From NCBI GenBank assembly GCA_034359265.1, contig CP136893.1:26296001-26360000 (forward strand): a DNA stretch of 64,000 bases. Direction: 5' to 3'. Each line of letters starts with the position of its first letter. Positions within the stretch are counted from its first letter, which is position 1. Shown piece after piece: positions 47,001 through 59,783 of this stretch. Source of the stretch: Canna indica (Eukaryota; Streptophyta; Magnoliopsida; Zingiberales; Cannaceae). Both the position numbers and the translations under genes were made by a program. Under the pieces are notes generated by a model. It had not been told where the DNA came from. It searched no databases and was given only the letters and a program-made list of their open reading frames with translations.

Positions 47001-47150
47001 CTTTTCCATTTCCTTTCTCCGTGCTTTGCTGAGTTGAAGAAGACTAATGACTTAATGAGTTCATTGAGTTGCTCTTTTAGTTCCTTTATATCAATTTCTT
47101 TCTCCCTCAACTTGCATCTAATCCATATATATATAATGTTAAACAATACT
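44066..47150 (-). pseudogene. FRA1-like: KIN-4A (FRA1-like) kinesin, C-terminal exons
   Basis: KIN-4A/FRA1 is a microtubule motor that supports cell-wall deposition. Last exon 44272-44066: MVPIRQLSLAKKQ, then GGKLWRWRRSHHQWLLQFKW and PWKLSEWIRHSD, the highly conserved KIN-4 tail. Previous exon 44496-44347 reads VNSNSSLKHSADETSDPLSP and KQLKYTAGI. The exon ending at 46947 (donor GTAAGC) reads ARRKEMEKQQKMEEEAVATA, joined in phase to the next exon. Upstream in the same exon LREKEIDIKELKEQLNEL is in a different frame, so a one-base indel lies near 47035. The stretch before it (about 47110-47140) is corrupted by TATATA. The 2.45-kb interval 44497-46946 is an intron. Probably non-functional, as the rest of the gene is cut off by a retrotransposon. 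Confidence 0.85.
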
Positions 47151-47578
47151 TGTGAATCAAATAAAGTATGAAAATAATCAAACTATATCATGAAATAGTT
47201 ATCCTAACATTTCTCGTTGGTCAAGCATGTATTTCGTACATTGATTAGCAGTTTGCAATTTTCAGAAGTTTTGAAGTGACCACTAAATCACTTTGAACCA
47301 AATACTAGCAGAACGTATAACCATTTCTACTAATTTTTTACTATTCACAAGCAATATAGAAACTGGAATAAATATTGGTAAATACAATACAAAAATTTTC
47401 TTGTTTTGCACCTTCTATTCCTTTGAAGTTACAATGAACAAAATATAGGCACGGTAGAGAGTATGTCAGACAAAATATTGTAAAAAAATTAAGTGAAATC
47501 TATTCAGAAAAATCTGCATATCTCAAAATGAAATTGTTTGTAAAAACAACATTCCAAAGAAAATCATGGAAATACAAC

Positions 47579-49797
47579 TGTTACACCCCGCCTAAGTTTA
47601 TCCCTAGATAAAGGACCTCACCTAGAAGAAGTACAACTAGCAACAGAACAACAACATCATAAGTGGACTGAATTTAAATTACAACCATATTCCAATCAAA
47701 TCTCCAACAAGATAACAAATGATAAAAGTTCATCAGTCCATTTAGGAACAATGAATTCCAAAGTCCAGCCAAAGAGTCTAAACAGTCCAAAAGTGAATAG
47801 AGTGAACAGTTCAACTAGTAAAATAGGAAACTAAATACTGTGCGGAAGACGTCTCCTCCAAAACTCTAGCTACCCCATAAGGAAATGCCGTCATACCTGA
47901 GGATCTAAGGCAAAAACAACAAACATCAGCAGAAAGCTGAGTAGGATTGCAACAAGATGCTATGATGCCCTGTATACAACGGAAGATATTGTTCAACAAT
48001 CTATTTAATGCACCTACACCAATCAACTATGTCAACTATTATCTACATGAGTATGGGGTGCTAGACCCAATCAAGAGCGTAGTGGACATGGGTTTCCCCC
48101 GCACTCTCGCACCTCGAGAGTGGCACCTCAAGCCCGCTCCAGCTAGAGATGCGACTATCCAAAAATGGTAGTCCGTCGACGTCTAACACCTTGACGCCGC
48201 ACACACCTGTGTGGTAAAAATGTGATCATCGGTGTCACTTGCCCTACACCTTGGGCAATATATCAACAATGTCCAGGGCTATCGCCCAGCAGTAGGTCAA
48301 CTATGCATCATGTCAACATCTACACTACTACAACTCAACTAATATAATGTTAGTAGTCATGTCATAATGTATGAATTAAATATATCAACAACAGCATAAG
48401 GCATGCAACGTCTATACTAGCATCCTCAACTAATATGCATAATAAAACATCATGTTGACAACATGTATCAACAAAATATGCATAAAGAGTTTCAACGACA
48501 GTAGATATCAATTTTCAATAGAATAGAACAACAAGATCATATTTCGACATAGGGTAACAACCGATCTAGGATGAGATTCACCTTAACCACTATTAAAACA
48601 ACAAAACAACTCAGTTGAAACCATAAAGACGATTAAAATAATATTTTCCGACTCAACATGCAAACGAGGCGATGAACGCATACTGTTTTCAACATCTGAA
48701 AATCAAACGACGAAACTGACCCCACCAATGAATCCGGGGCGCCGAGTAGGTACAAATTCATATATAATATGAATAGTTTGACCAACTATAAGACTTCCAA
48801 ATAATTATTTAAAGTAATAAGAAAATACCATAAGTGCTACTGCTACAAAGAATATGACGCCGATATATCATATATAACACCGATATAACTTAAAAGAAAT
48901 AAAACATTGATATAATCTACTCCTTCACCTCTTCACCCAAAATAGGGTTCACCCGACAGTCCGACACCTCTTATCCGCTGCCACCCCTACTCGCCGCCAC
49001 CTCCGACCACCACGCCCAATCGGGTCGCCGGAGAAGCCCGACACTGGCGCCATCAGCGTCACCGCCGCCGACGATGACTCGCCATCACCAACACGCGGCG
49101 GTGGCCGCCCATCCGCCTTGCATGACGGCCCACAATGGGTTGTCGCGCTTGGCGATGGTCGCCCGCGTGCCTGGCAGCGACGCCTCGCCGGGCGCCGCAG
49201 CCCGTTGCAGTCGGCACCGACCAAGACTCAACCACGGCGGCCGGCCCTATTGTCGACGGCAACAAGCCGAGCGTGAAGAAGACGACACCAAAAACGATGA
49301 AGAAACGACGCGATTCAACCACCAAATAACATATCCGATCGTATACTGTGATCGTCTCCTCGCCGACGGCTCGGACTGAGAGTAATCTGCCGGAAAGTTC
49401 GTCGAAAACACAAGATTCGACAACAATATTTTTAAATCCGAAATTTACAAAAAAAAAACAAGCACGCGTCAGATCTCGAAAAAACACAAAATGATTTCAG
49501 GTCCACAAATCGACAAAAGATCTACGCGAATCTCATCCTAAATCGAGGTTATCCTACACGAAACGGAAAAGAGTAGGACAAGAATCCTACCGAAAAACTC
49601 CTCCAAACTCCGATCGGAGCCTTCTCACAGCCGCCGCACGTCACGCTCCCCCGCCGGCCGCCACTGCTACAGGATTCGAGAGAGAGGAAAGAATTAAAGA
49701 GGGGATTAGGGCTAATTAAATAGGATTAGCATTTTTGCAAAAAGACCCCTCTAAGAAAAATATTTACAATAAGGTCCTCCATTTTCAGGTTATAACA
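47579..49797 (-). repeat. Left LTR of the gypsy element
   Basis: 2219 bp. The plus strand starts TGTTACACCCCGCC and ends GGTTATAACA. Inverted relative to 53568-56104. Contains a GC-rich stretch (48970-49205) that is repeated directly at 53305-53550. Confidence 0.88.
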
Positions 49798-49867
49798 TTC
49801 TCCCCACCTAAAGAAATTTGGTCCTCCAAATTTGAGTACCTGGCTCAAAAAGGTGAGGGTAGAGCGC

Positions 49868-52800
49868 TCAAATATCCTCCTCTCGCTCCCAGGTGGCCTC
49901 CGAATCAGCATGATGCTGCCACCCTACCTTGACGAGAGATATCACTTTGCTCCGAAGCTGATGTTCTTTTCTGCCAAGAATCCGAATAGGCTGCTCCTCA
50001 AAGCTAAAGTCTGGCTGAAGTTGAACTGACTGTTGTTCCAAGATATGAGTATGATCTGGTACGTACTTCCTCAACATGGAAACATGGAAGACGTCATGCA
50101 CATTAGCTAATGACGGAGGCAAGGCTAGCCGATACACTACCGCTCCCACTCTCTCCAGGATCTCGAATGGGCCAATATAACGCGGTGCGAGCTTTTCTTT
50201 CTTGCCAAACCGCATAACACCTCTAGTATGAGACACCCTAAGGAAAACATGATCCCCAACTGAGAACTTCAAGTCTCTCCTACGCCTATCGGCATAACTC
50301 TTCTAACGACTCTAGGCTGACAGTAATCTCTGCCAAATCATCTGCACCAGCTCTATGTCCCGCTGAACCATCTCTGGTCCCAAAAGACGTCGCTCACCTA
50401 CCTCATCCCAATGCACCGGTGATTTGCATCTCCGGCCATAAAGAGCCTCAAACGGTGCCATCTGAATAGCCGAGTGATAGCTATTATTATATGAGAACTC
50501 CACCAGATGAAGATGGTTCTCCCAGCTACCTCCGAAGTCCAACACACAAGCACGCAGGAGATCCTCAAGAGTTTGAATCGTGCGCTCTGACTGGCTGTCA
50601 GTTTGAGGGTGATAGGCGGTGCTGAATCGAAGCTGTGTACCCAAAGCCTGCTGCAAACTCTCCCAAAAATGCGAAGTAAATCGCAGATCTGTATCTGAGA
50701 TGATGCTGGCTGGTACACCATGAAGCCGAACAATCTCTCTACAATATAAAGCTGCCAATCCACTAAGGGGGAAAGTCTTCTTCATCGACAAAAAGTGGGC
50801 AGACTTGGTAAGTCGATCAACAATCACCCAAATCGAGTCATGCCCCCTCTGCGATCTCGGAAGTCCAGTAACAAAATCCATCGTGATATGCTCCCATTTC
50901 CACTTTGGAATAGGAATGTTCTGAAGCTTCCCTGTTGGTCGCTGATGCTCTACCTTGATCTGCTGACAGATCAAGCACTTAGCCACAAACTCTGCCACAT
51001 CCTTTTTCATCCCTCACCACCAATATGACTGTTTTAGGTCCCGATACATCCAAGAACTCCCCGAATGCACTGCAAATCGAGATCTGTGAGCTTCGGCCAA
51101 CAGCTCTTCCTTTACCGAGTGCTCCTCAGGTACGCATAACCTGCCTCTAAATCTTATGGTACCATCTGCATCTCTAGAGAAGTCGGGCATTCGCCCCTGC
51201 TCTATCTCCTCAATCATAGCCTGAAGGTGATGATCCTCTATCTGACTCTCCTGAATCCGCTGAACAATCGGCGAATGAGCAATGAGCTGAGCTAGTACTC
51301 CTCTCCCAGTAGGGTGAATCACATCCAAACTCAACTCTGAAAACTGCCTAATTAGTTCGGACGCTGCAACTCTAAGGTGAGCCAACATCCCAACTGATTT
51401 TCTACTTAAGGCATCTGCAACAACATTAGCCTTACCAGGATGATAGTTAATGGAGCAATCATAATCCTTCAGAAAATCCATCCATCTGTGCTGCCTCATA
51501 TTCGGTTCCTTTTGAGTGAAAAGGTACTTCAGGCTCTTATGATCTGTGAAGATCTCAAAAGTCACCCCATACAGGTAGTGCCGCCAAATCTTCAGTGCAA
51601 AGATGATCGATGCTAGCTCCAAGTCATGCACTGGGTAGTTCTTCTCATGCTCCTTTAGCTGTCGAGAAGCATAAGCAACTACTCTCTCATGCTGCATCAA
51701 CACAGCCCCAAGACCCTGAATGGAGGCGTCTGTAAACAACACAAACCCGTCACATCCCACTGGAACTACCAAAACAGGTGCACCAGTGAGCCACCTCTTG
51801 AGCTCATGGAAGCTCGTCTCGCACCGGTCGTCCCAAACAATTTTCACCCCTTTCTTTGTCAATCTAGTCAAGGGTGAGGCGATCTTTGAGAAACCTTAAC
51901 AAATCGTCGATAATAGCCTGCTAGTCCCAAGAAACTCTGAATCTCGTGGACTGTCCTAGGCCTTTGCCACTCAGCCACTGCATTAATCTTCTGAGGATCC
52001 ACTGCAATGCCGGCTCTAGAGATCACATGACCAAGGAAGCTAACTTCAACCAGAAAGCACACTTGCTGAATTTGGCATACAACTGTTCTTTCCTCAGCAC
52101 ACCAAGCACCATCCTCAAGTGCTCTTCATGCTCTGCCTCAGTGCGAGAGTACACCAAGATATCATCGATGAACACCACGTCGAACCGATCAAGAAAGTCC
52201 ATGACAATGTGGTTCATTAAGTCCATAAATGTTGCTGGTGCGTTGGTCAACGCAAACGGCATAACCAAGAACTCGTAGTGCCCATAGCGAGTCTTGAATG
52301 CAATCTTCTGAACATCCTCATCTCTAACCCTAAGCTGATGGTAGCCTGATCTCAAATCAATCTTGGAGTACACACTCGTCCCTTGCAACTGATCAAACAG
52401 ATCATCGATCCTGGGAAAAGGATATCTGTTCTTTATAATCACCGAGTTCAGCTGTCTATAATCAATGCAAAGCCTCATAGAGCCATCCTTCTTCTTTACA
52501 AACAACTGGAGCTCCCCAGGGTGAGACACTGGGTCGGATGAACCCTTTATCCAACAGCCCCTGCAGTTGCTCTTTCAGCTCCTCCAACTCCTTAGGCGTC
52601 ATTCTGTACGGTGCCTTCGAGATAGGAGCAGTACTAGGATGCAAGTCAATGGTGAAGACAGTCTGACGCACCGGGGGTAATCCTGCTAACTCATCCGGGA
52701 ATACATCTGGAAAATCACAGACCACAGGTAGATCCTTAAGCCGACTCTGACTGCTTTCGGGAGTGCCTACCAATAAAGCAACAAAGCCAAGGCACCCCTG

Positions 52801-53305
52801 AGTTAACAATCGTCGGGCCTGCAGTGCTGAGATTAGGGGAGTCATGGGTTCTCTCACTCCCAAAAACTCAAATGAAGGCAATCCCGGAGGTGAAATGGTC
52901 ACAGCCTTCCCATGACAGTCAACTTTAGCATGGTTGGCAGAAATCCAATCCATACCCAGAATAATATCAAACTCAGAGAACTCTAACACCAACAAATCAG
53001 CTAAACAAACATGGCCACCAAAATCGAGTCTACACCCACTCAACTGCAATTTCGACACTAGCACATCCCCAGATGGTGTATGCACGGCCAGGCTGTACGC
53101 ACTAAGTGTAGGCTCCATATTCAACTTTTCAATCATATGAGGAGCAAAAAAAGAATGCGTAGAACCAGTATCAAACAGTAATGATGCAGGAATACTAAAA
53201 ATCTGAATCATACCTCTCACAACTGTCTGGGCCTGCTGCTGGGTCAGTGCGAACACTCTGGCAGACTGTTGGGTGCTCTGCTCCGGGCCCCTCTGCCGCC
53301 CCCTC
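49868..53305 (-). pseudogene. pol: Gypsy pol: protease, RT, RNase H, integrase, chromodomain
   Basis: Order on the minus strand: protease LLFDTGSTHSFF (about 53180); [43 protein letters not shown] (about 52620-52130); RNase [33 protein letters not shown] and ADALSRKS (51740-51390); integrase CLICQQIK, MDFVTGLPRSQ, FSTAYHPQTDSQSERT (about 50970-50590); GPFEILERVGAVVYRLALPP; and a chromodomain tail ending SEATWEREEDI near 49870, which places it with chromoviruses such as Tekay/Del. Broken by frameshifts near 52510, 52060 and 51880, a stop at about 51014 and another near 50312. Gag is missing: just before the protease the reading frame is fused to LTR-derived GC-rich sequence. Confidence 0.9.
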
Positions 53306-53555
53306 TTATCCGCCGCCACCCCTACTCGCCGCCACCTCCGACCACCACGCTCGATCGGGTCGCCGGAGAAGCCCGACGCCGACGGTGACGCCGGCGCCAT
53401 CAGCGTCACCGCCGCCGACGATGACTCGCCGTCACCAACATGCGGCGGTGGCCGCCCATCCACCTCGCATGACGGCCCACAATGGGCTGTCGCGCATGGC
53501 GGTGGTCGCCCGCGTGCCTGGCAGCGACGCCTCGCCGGGCGCCGCAGCACCTCGC
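53306..53555 (-). repeat. LTR-derived GC-rich segment fused to pol
   Basis: About 245 bp, nearly identical in direct orientation to 48970-49205 inside the left LTR (CGCCGCCACCCCTACTCGCC, GGTCGCCGGAGAAGCCCGAC). It occupies the place of gag. It may be a remnant of the original 5' LTR in the normal orientation. Confidence 0.7.
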
Positions 53556-53567
53556 AGGTGGGGAGAA

Positions 53568-56104
53568 TGTTATAACCTGAAAATGGAGGACCTTATTGTA
53601 AATATTTTTCTTAGATGGGTCTTTTTGCAAAAGTGCTAATCCTATTTAATTAGCCCTAATCCCCTCTCTAATTCTTTCCTCTCTCTCGAATCCTATAGCG
53701 GCAGTGGCCGGCGGGGGAGCGTGGCGTGCGGCGGTTGTGAGAAGGCTCCGATCGGAGTTTGGAGGAGTTTTCCAGTAGGATTCTTGTCCTATCCTTTTTC
53801 CTTCGCGTAGGGTAGGCTATTCTTAGGATGAGATTCCGGAATTTTTGTCGTTGATCTGTGATTCCGCTATGTTTCCGAGATTCTATGTCCTGTTTTTTTT
53901 CTTCGTGTTTTCTCGTCGTCGGATCGTGCGACGGCAGTCTAGATCGTCGGCAAGATGGCAGCCGGGAGGGGCTCCGATCGACGCTGTCAGGAGCGTCGGG
54001 GCGAGATCACCCCTGTCCGATGGTCTGGCAACGCTCTGCCGTTGCCAATCGCAGCCGCTACTAGGCGTGTGTTGTCGGGCCCAGTCACGGTTGCATAGAC
54101 CGGCGAGGATGTTGTCGAATGCGGCACTCGGCAGGACAGAGGAGTCATGCCGTCGAAGTGCCGCGAGATCGGCGGCATGTGGTCGCCCCGGACCCAAGGG
54201 GCAGCCGAGCTTTGCCGCTGCGAGTCATCGCCATGCGATAGGCGACGACAGGTCGCTGCCTGACGGCGAGAGTCCGACGAGGGCCTCGGCTGGTTGGATT
54301 AAGTCGGCGATGGCGCCGTCATTTCGCCGTCGGGTAGGTTTCAGCAGGCGGCCGTGCGGGGGGGCTTGATCGCCCCAGTTTGGGGGACACCGCCCCTGAT
54401 TCTTCGTCGCTGCTCGTCCGCAGTGGCGGCGGCGATGATCAGCGGCGCCGATCGGCGAACCACCGTCTTCGGTCGGCAATGGCGTCGTCCTCCTCGTCGT
54501 CCAGTCGGATCCAGTCGGCGGCGGCGAGTTGTAGTCGGCGACGGCGAGTTGTAGTCGGCGGCGGCGAGTTGTAGTCGGCGACGGCGAGTTGTAGTCGGCG
54601 GCGGCGAGTTGTAGTCGGCGCTGGTGAACCCTAGGTGGGGTAGTGGAAGGGTTAAGTTTATAACCTTGTAATGTGGTTACGAGTATATATCAGTGTTATA
54701 GTTTATATATCGGTGTTATGCTGTTGTATCGGTTGGTTATTGTTTTTAGGAATATAGCAGTAGTATATGAGTTGATATATAATTTGGTTGTAGCACTGAC
54801 ACATAAGTTGTAGCACTGTTACATGAGTTCGTAACAGTGATTCATTGAGTAGCTATTTAAGTTATTTTTCTATTGCTTAAAATAATTATTTGGAGGCTTT
54901 ATAGTTGGTCAAATAAGTCTTATTATATATGAATTTGTACCTACTCAACGCCCCGAATTCATTAGTGGGGTCAGTGTCTCCGTTTAGCTTTCAGATATTG
55001 AAATCACTGAGTATTATTGCCTCGTTTTGTGTGCCAAGTCGAAAAATATTATTTTATTCGTTTTTGTGGTTTCTATCGAGTTGTTCTGTTATTATCAAGG
55101 TGAATCTCATCCTAGATCGGTTGTTACCCTATGTCGAAATATATCTTGTTGTTCTATTCCATTGAAATTGATGTCTCTTTTTATGCATATGTTGTTGAAA
55201 CATGTTGCTAGTATGATGTCTTTATATGCATATTAGTTGAGGATGCTAGTATAGATGTTGCATGTCTTATGCTGTTATATATATATTTAATGCATACATG
55301 AAGACATGACTACTAGCATTATATTAGTTGAGTTGTGGTTGTGTAGTTGTTGACATGATGCATAGTTGATATACTTTTGGGCGATAGCCCTGGAGACTGT
55401 TGATATATTGCCCAAGGTATAGGGCAAGTGACACCGGTGATCACCTATTTTCCACACGGGGTGCGTGTGCGACGTCGAGGTGTTAGACGTCGGCGGACTA
55501 TCATTTTTGGATAGTCGCATCTCTAGCTGGAGCGAGCTGGAGGTGCCACTCTCAGGGTGCGAGAGTGCGGGGGAAACCCAATGTCCACTACGCTTTTGAT
55601 TTGGGTCTATGACCATATATTCATGTAGATAATAGTTGACATAGTTGACATAGTTGATTGGTGTAGATGCATTAAATAAATTGTTGAACAATATCTTCCG
55701 TGGTATACATGGCATCATAGCATCTTGTTGCAATCCTACTCAGCCTTCTGTTGATGTTTGTTGTTTTGCTTCAGATCCTCAGGTATGACGGCATTTCCCT
55801 ATGAGGTAGCTAGAGTTTTGGAGGAGGAGACGTCTTCCGCATACTATCTTAGTTTACTATTTTATTAGTGAACTGTTCATTCATGTTATCTTTGGACTTG
55901 TTTAGACTGTTGGATTAAAGTTGGATTCCTTTGTTCCTATATGGACTGTTAAACTTTCATAAACTGTTATCTCGTTTGGACATTTGTTTTGGAACCTAGT
56001 TGTAATCTAAATTCTATCCATTAGTGGTTTGTTGTTCTGTTGTTAGTTGCACTTCTCCTGGGTAAAGTCCCTTATATAAGGATAAGCCTGGGTGGGGCGT
56101 AACA
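53568..56104 (+). repeat. Right LTR, inverted relative to pol
   Basis: 2537 bp, TGTTATAACC...GGGGCGTAACA in plus orientation, preceded by AGGTGGGGAGAA. Outer halves match the left LTR in inverse (for example GCGAGAGTGCGGGGGAAACCCA at about 55558 against 48092); the middle (about 53930-54640) is GC-rich and different, with a 20-bp tandem repeat. Confidence 0.88.
54520..54620. repeat. 20-bp tandem repeat in the LTR
   Basis: Five copies of GAGTTGTAGTCGGCG(A/G)CGGC, alternating between the A and G variants. Confidence 0.85.
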
Positions 56105-56926
56105 TTCACGTTCCTCTGCCTCTGAAAGTTGGGAAGCCATTGCTACAAGAGTGTTCGATGATATGCTCACCATGTTTTCTAGTGATGTCATTCTTGCTAA
56201 TCGAGCATTTTGGGACAAGGAGGAAATTCTGAAGAAGGTTGGAAAAAGAACTTTTTAAAAACTTTATCTTTATTTTCACTAGTTTAAAATATTAATACTT
56301 TATTACTTATATCTAGAAAATAACCTAGATGATACACAAAAAACATATCTGAAGTTATTGATCTTGAAGTACATGCTACCTGGAGTGTCCATTCTTTCCT
56401 CCTGGTGGACTAGCACTGTTTGGTAAAGCCTCACGTCTCAAAAAGGCAAGCTCCTCAGACAAAGCAGTACGGCTAAATAAAAAAGCACAGAAATAATTTG
56501 GTCAATAAACAAGAAATGAGTTTAAAGACAATCGTGATTGCTTACGCTTGACTTTGCTTTTCATATTCATTCCGAACTTCATGTACATGCACCATAACTA
56601 GCTCATGATCCAGCCAACGTTGCAAGGACCTTTCACTAGACTGAGGAGTTAATTATAATATTTAATACACTGACTGAAGTTTTGTCCAAGGTCACACCAA
56701 ACAAACATAGATGCAAAATACAAATAAAGCACTTACCTGAACTCCTTGTAAATTACCTGGAAAAAGGAAGCGTTAGAACTCAAGGATAGGAACTCTTGGG
56801 GCTAAAACTGTTTATATTTCCAATGCACATACCAGAATGCTCTTGTGCTGAGGTTTTCCGAGTTTCTAACAACTCTTTCAACTTCTTTGTAGCCATTGCA
56901 GCCTCCTCTGACTTCCTTTGAAGAAC
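56105..56926 (-). pseudogene. FRA1-like: KIN-4A (FRA1-like) kinesin, coiled-coil exons
   Basis: Five exons with GT/AG borders on the minus strand: 56926-56833 (VLQRKSEEAAMATKKLKELL, then ETRKTSAQEHS), 56756-56737 (a 20-base exon, GNLQG), 56640-56546 (SERSLQRWLDHELVMVHVHE, then VRNEYEKQSQ), 56472-56380 (RTALSEELAFLRREALP) and 56228-56105 (ARMTSLENMVSISSNTLVAM, then ASQLSEAEERE). The last exon is cut in mid-coding sequence by the LTR end at 56104. They continue the KIN-4 tail found at 44066-47150, so one gene was split by the gypsy insertion. The exon that should follow (conserved R-W-N region) was not found on either side. The motor domain is not in the 7 kb to the right, so this may be a partial gene copy. 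Confidence 0.88.
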
Positions 56927-59081
56927 CTGTACAAGTACATTTTAGATATCTCCATAAATATATATATGCATCAAAAGTAAGGTTTAGATCAAATGAAACA
57001 ATTCACCAAGCTATCACTGCTTTAACTGAATATGCAAGATACTAGAAACAATAGGAATATTCTAAAAGTTGCTTTGTGTAAAAACATCAAATATGCAATT
57101 TGCTTATTCTATGAAAAAAATTGAATGCATGCTCTAATTCTGTCTGTTATAGAAATCAGATATAATTTAGTCACACCATCAATCGACCGGGGAAGCATAG
57201 ATATTGGTACTCAGAAGAAAGAACAACAATTTTGATTTAATATCTCTGTTAGCTGATGAATATCATAGATAAAACGTTTGAAGATAAATTTAGTCAGAAA
57301 AATCTGCTAAATAATGTGTTAAATTTTATTTGGTGGCTAGCTTCCCCAAAAGATTACATAATACTGGGGCAGGGGATCCTAACTTCAAGTCATGTCAATG
57401 ATAGTAATTATAGAAAATTACCCAGAATTAAATTCAGTTATACTATGTGAGGGGTGTTGAGAATATAAATATATAAATTGAATCCCTTCATAATAGCTTA
57501 AGTTTTTGGAAAAGATGGTCACCTATCAAACTTAAGATAATGTTTCCATTTAACTTATCTTTGTAAGTCTTTCATGGAATGTTTTGTCCATGATCTTATT
57601 TTCAAACTCAAGCCATTAAACAGAAACAGAGTGAATCTAATTAGATTTGAAGGGCATAATCATGTAAATATGTAATAATAGCAGAAATCCATTATCCCTA
57701 AAAACTTTAATCCCAAACCTAGTTTATGGTCCTCACACTTCTGTCACCTCCTCTTCCTCTCTCGTCCCACTCGACACCGACTCCTCCCTCTCGTCCCCGA
57801 CTCAGCGAGAGAAGCGTCAGGTCTTTTACAAGGTGCCACTTTGATTTCTTCATGCAATCATATTTCGGTTTATTGGTGGTCTCTAAGCTTTAGACCGCTT
57901 CTTGTGGTAGGTTGTCGTTCAGCAGCTAAATTTCATCGAGAGGATTTTCCCCACAGTTCCACTATGCTTGTAAATATCCTATTTTCCCCCTTTTTATGTG
58001 TGTGCTTGCATTTTGTCGTCTCTATGAATATACATGCAATTGAACCACCTGTATATGCTATATTTTTTTGTTAAAGAAGATAACTTGTTGTTGACCTGTT
58101 TGGTTTAACTTGCACTGTTTATGGGCATTTCCTGCTTTGCTTAAAGTTTCTCATTTTATTTACAAACATGACTTTGATGAAGCATGAAGCATGAAGAAAA
58201 TAGAATAAGAATGGTTTAAGATCAGTGTTGAATTTTGTCTTGTACAATATGAAGTTGAAAATAGAATATGGAGCCTAAGGTTTATATGAAAATTGTTTTC
58301 ACAATTATGTCATGCAGTGGAAGAGATTTCTTCTCAAATTTTATTATTCTGTTTCCCACATAAGCCATTTTATTATTCTTCTCAAAAATTTTCAGTTGAA
58401 TAATTTAGGTTGACAGTAAGTGTAGGTTCAATTTTCAGTTGAATACTAATTTTTTTTGGAAACTATAGTTCAATTAGGTTCTTAATTTATTATTTTAAAC
58501 ATTCAGTTCTACTTCAGATTTTTTTTATAACTAGTTCTATAAATGAGATGCAAGATCGGTCCCAGGTGGATGCATGCTTTAATATCTTTCATAAGTCTGG
58601 TTCTATAAATATGCGTATAACTTATATATTCTTGCAATATCTTTTATTATTTGGTTGTAGACTTGTAGGCTTGAAGAAGGTGGAGCTTCAAATGTAATTT
58701 ACACTTGCTTATGTTTATGAAGATTTATGGACTTGGAATTTTCTTAATTTTCTTGGACATTTGAATTTTAGACTACTTGTTTATGTTTTTCAGACTACTT
58801 GTTTATGTTTATCAGTTTATGTAATATGATGCTTGTGGTGGAAATGTAGTGTGTTTTCAAGTAAAATAGATGATGAATGGATGTATTTTTTGTATAATAT
58901 GATGCTTGTGGTGGAAGTGCAGTGTATGTAATTTTAGACTGCAGCTGCACAGTTGATGAATGGATGTATTTTTTGATGGTGAACTGTTGACACCAATTTT
59001 TGATGATGAATGTATTTTCTGATGATGAATTGTTGAGTGTTGACACTAACTTAATGTATTTTGTGATGATGAACCGTAAAC
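56927..59081. other. No gene recognised; short direct repeats
   Basis: AT-rich. About 57730-57830 has CT-rich GC-richer sequence (CTCTCGTCCC) like a 5' leader, with nothing coding after it. About 58820-58990 carries a direct repeat with ATAATATGATGCTTGTGGTGG and TGATGAATGGATGTATTTTTTG twice. No kinesin motor exons were seen. Confidence 0.5.
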
Positions 59082-59783
59082 CATGGTTTAAAATCTCGGT
59101 TTCGATACCGATTTCGGTCACCGACTGAAACCGGTACAGTACCGTACCGTACCGACACACGGTACGGTTCGGCATGGTTTAAAAAATCGGCCGAAACGGT
59201 ACGGTAAGTCCGGTATTTACCGGTTTTTGGGGTTAGCGGTATTCGATATACCCGGTATTTGAAAATACCGGGTATATATGGCATACCGGGCAGTATATGG
59301 CGGTATTTCGCTATATACCGCCCGGTAAGGGCGGTATGATGGTTTGTTAACGTTGGTGTTGCCAACGGCGCTGAGCGTCGTTGGCAACGGGTGGCCGACA
59401 ACCCTTTCGGGCTGTCGGCCACATTGTCGGCTTGTACCGCCCAATATCGGGCGGTATATATCAAATACCGTCCGATATCGGGCGGTATATATCAAATACC
59501 GCCCGATTGTCGGCTTGTACCGCCCGATATCGGGCGGTATATATCAAATACCGTCCGATATCGGGCGGTATTTGATATATACCGCCCAAACCGGGCGGTA
59601 TATCGCCCGGTATGATAAACAATGACCCCAAACGGCTCTCTAACCGTTTGGGGCCGGGTTTGGGATGTTTTGGGGGCTATATAAAGCCCCCAAAACACTC
59701 TTTTCACTCTCACTTACCTCTCTATCCATCAATCTCTCTCACACATCTTTTTTTATTAAGTTCTACGTCGAAATTCTGTCGAA

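Larger units (their letters stand above)
47579..56104 (-). mobile_element. Ty3/gypsy chromovirus with inverted LTRs
   Basis: 8526 bp inserted in the kinesin gene. Pol lies on the minus strand (53305-49868) and is followed on the left by a polypurine tract (49798-49809, AGGTGGGGAGAA on the minus strand) and its 3' LTR (47579-49797). On the right, instead of a 5' LTR in the same orientation, there is an LTR in the opposite orientation (53568-56104) with its own copy of the polypurine tract at 53556-53567. Both LTRs run TGTTATAACC...(A/G)TAACA outward. No primer-binding site and no gag were found. Flanks ACAAC and TTCAC do not match, so no target duplication. Confidence 0.88.

Noticed and set aside
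49074..49379. 101-codon plus-strand ORF and overlapping minus-strand frames
   Set aside because: Inside the left LTR; low-complexity GC-rich composition in all frames.
53845..54574. Several GC-rich ORFs of 60-174 codons in the right LTR
   Set aside because: Open frames are expected by chance in GC-rich LTR sequence; arginine/serine-rich translation, no motifs, no counterpart in the left LTR.
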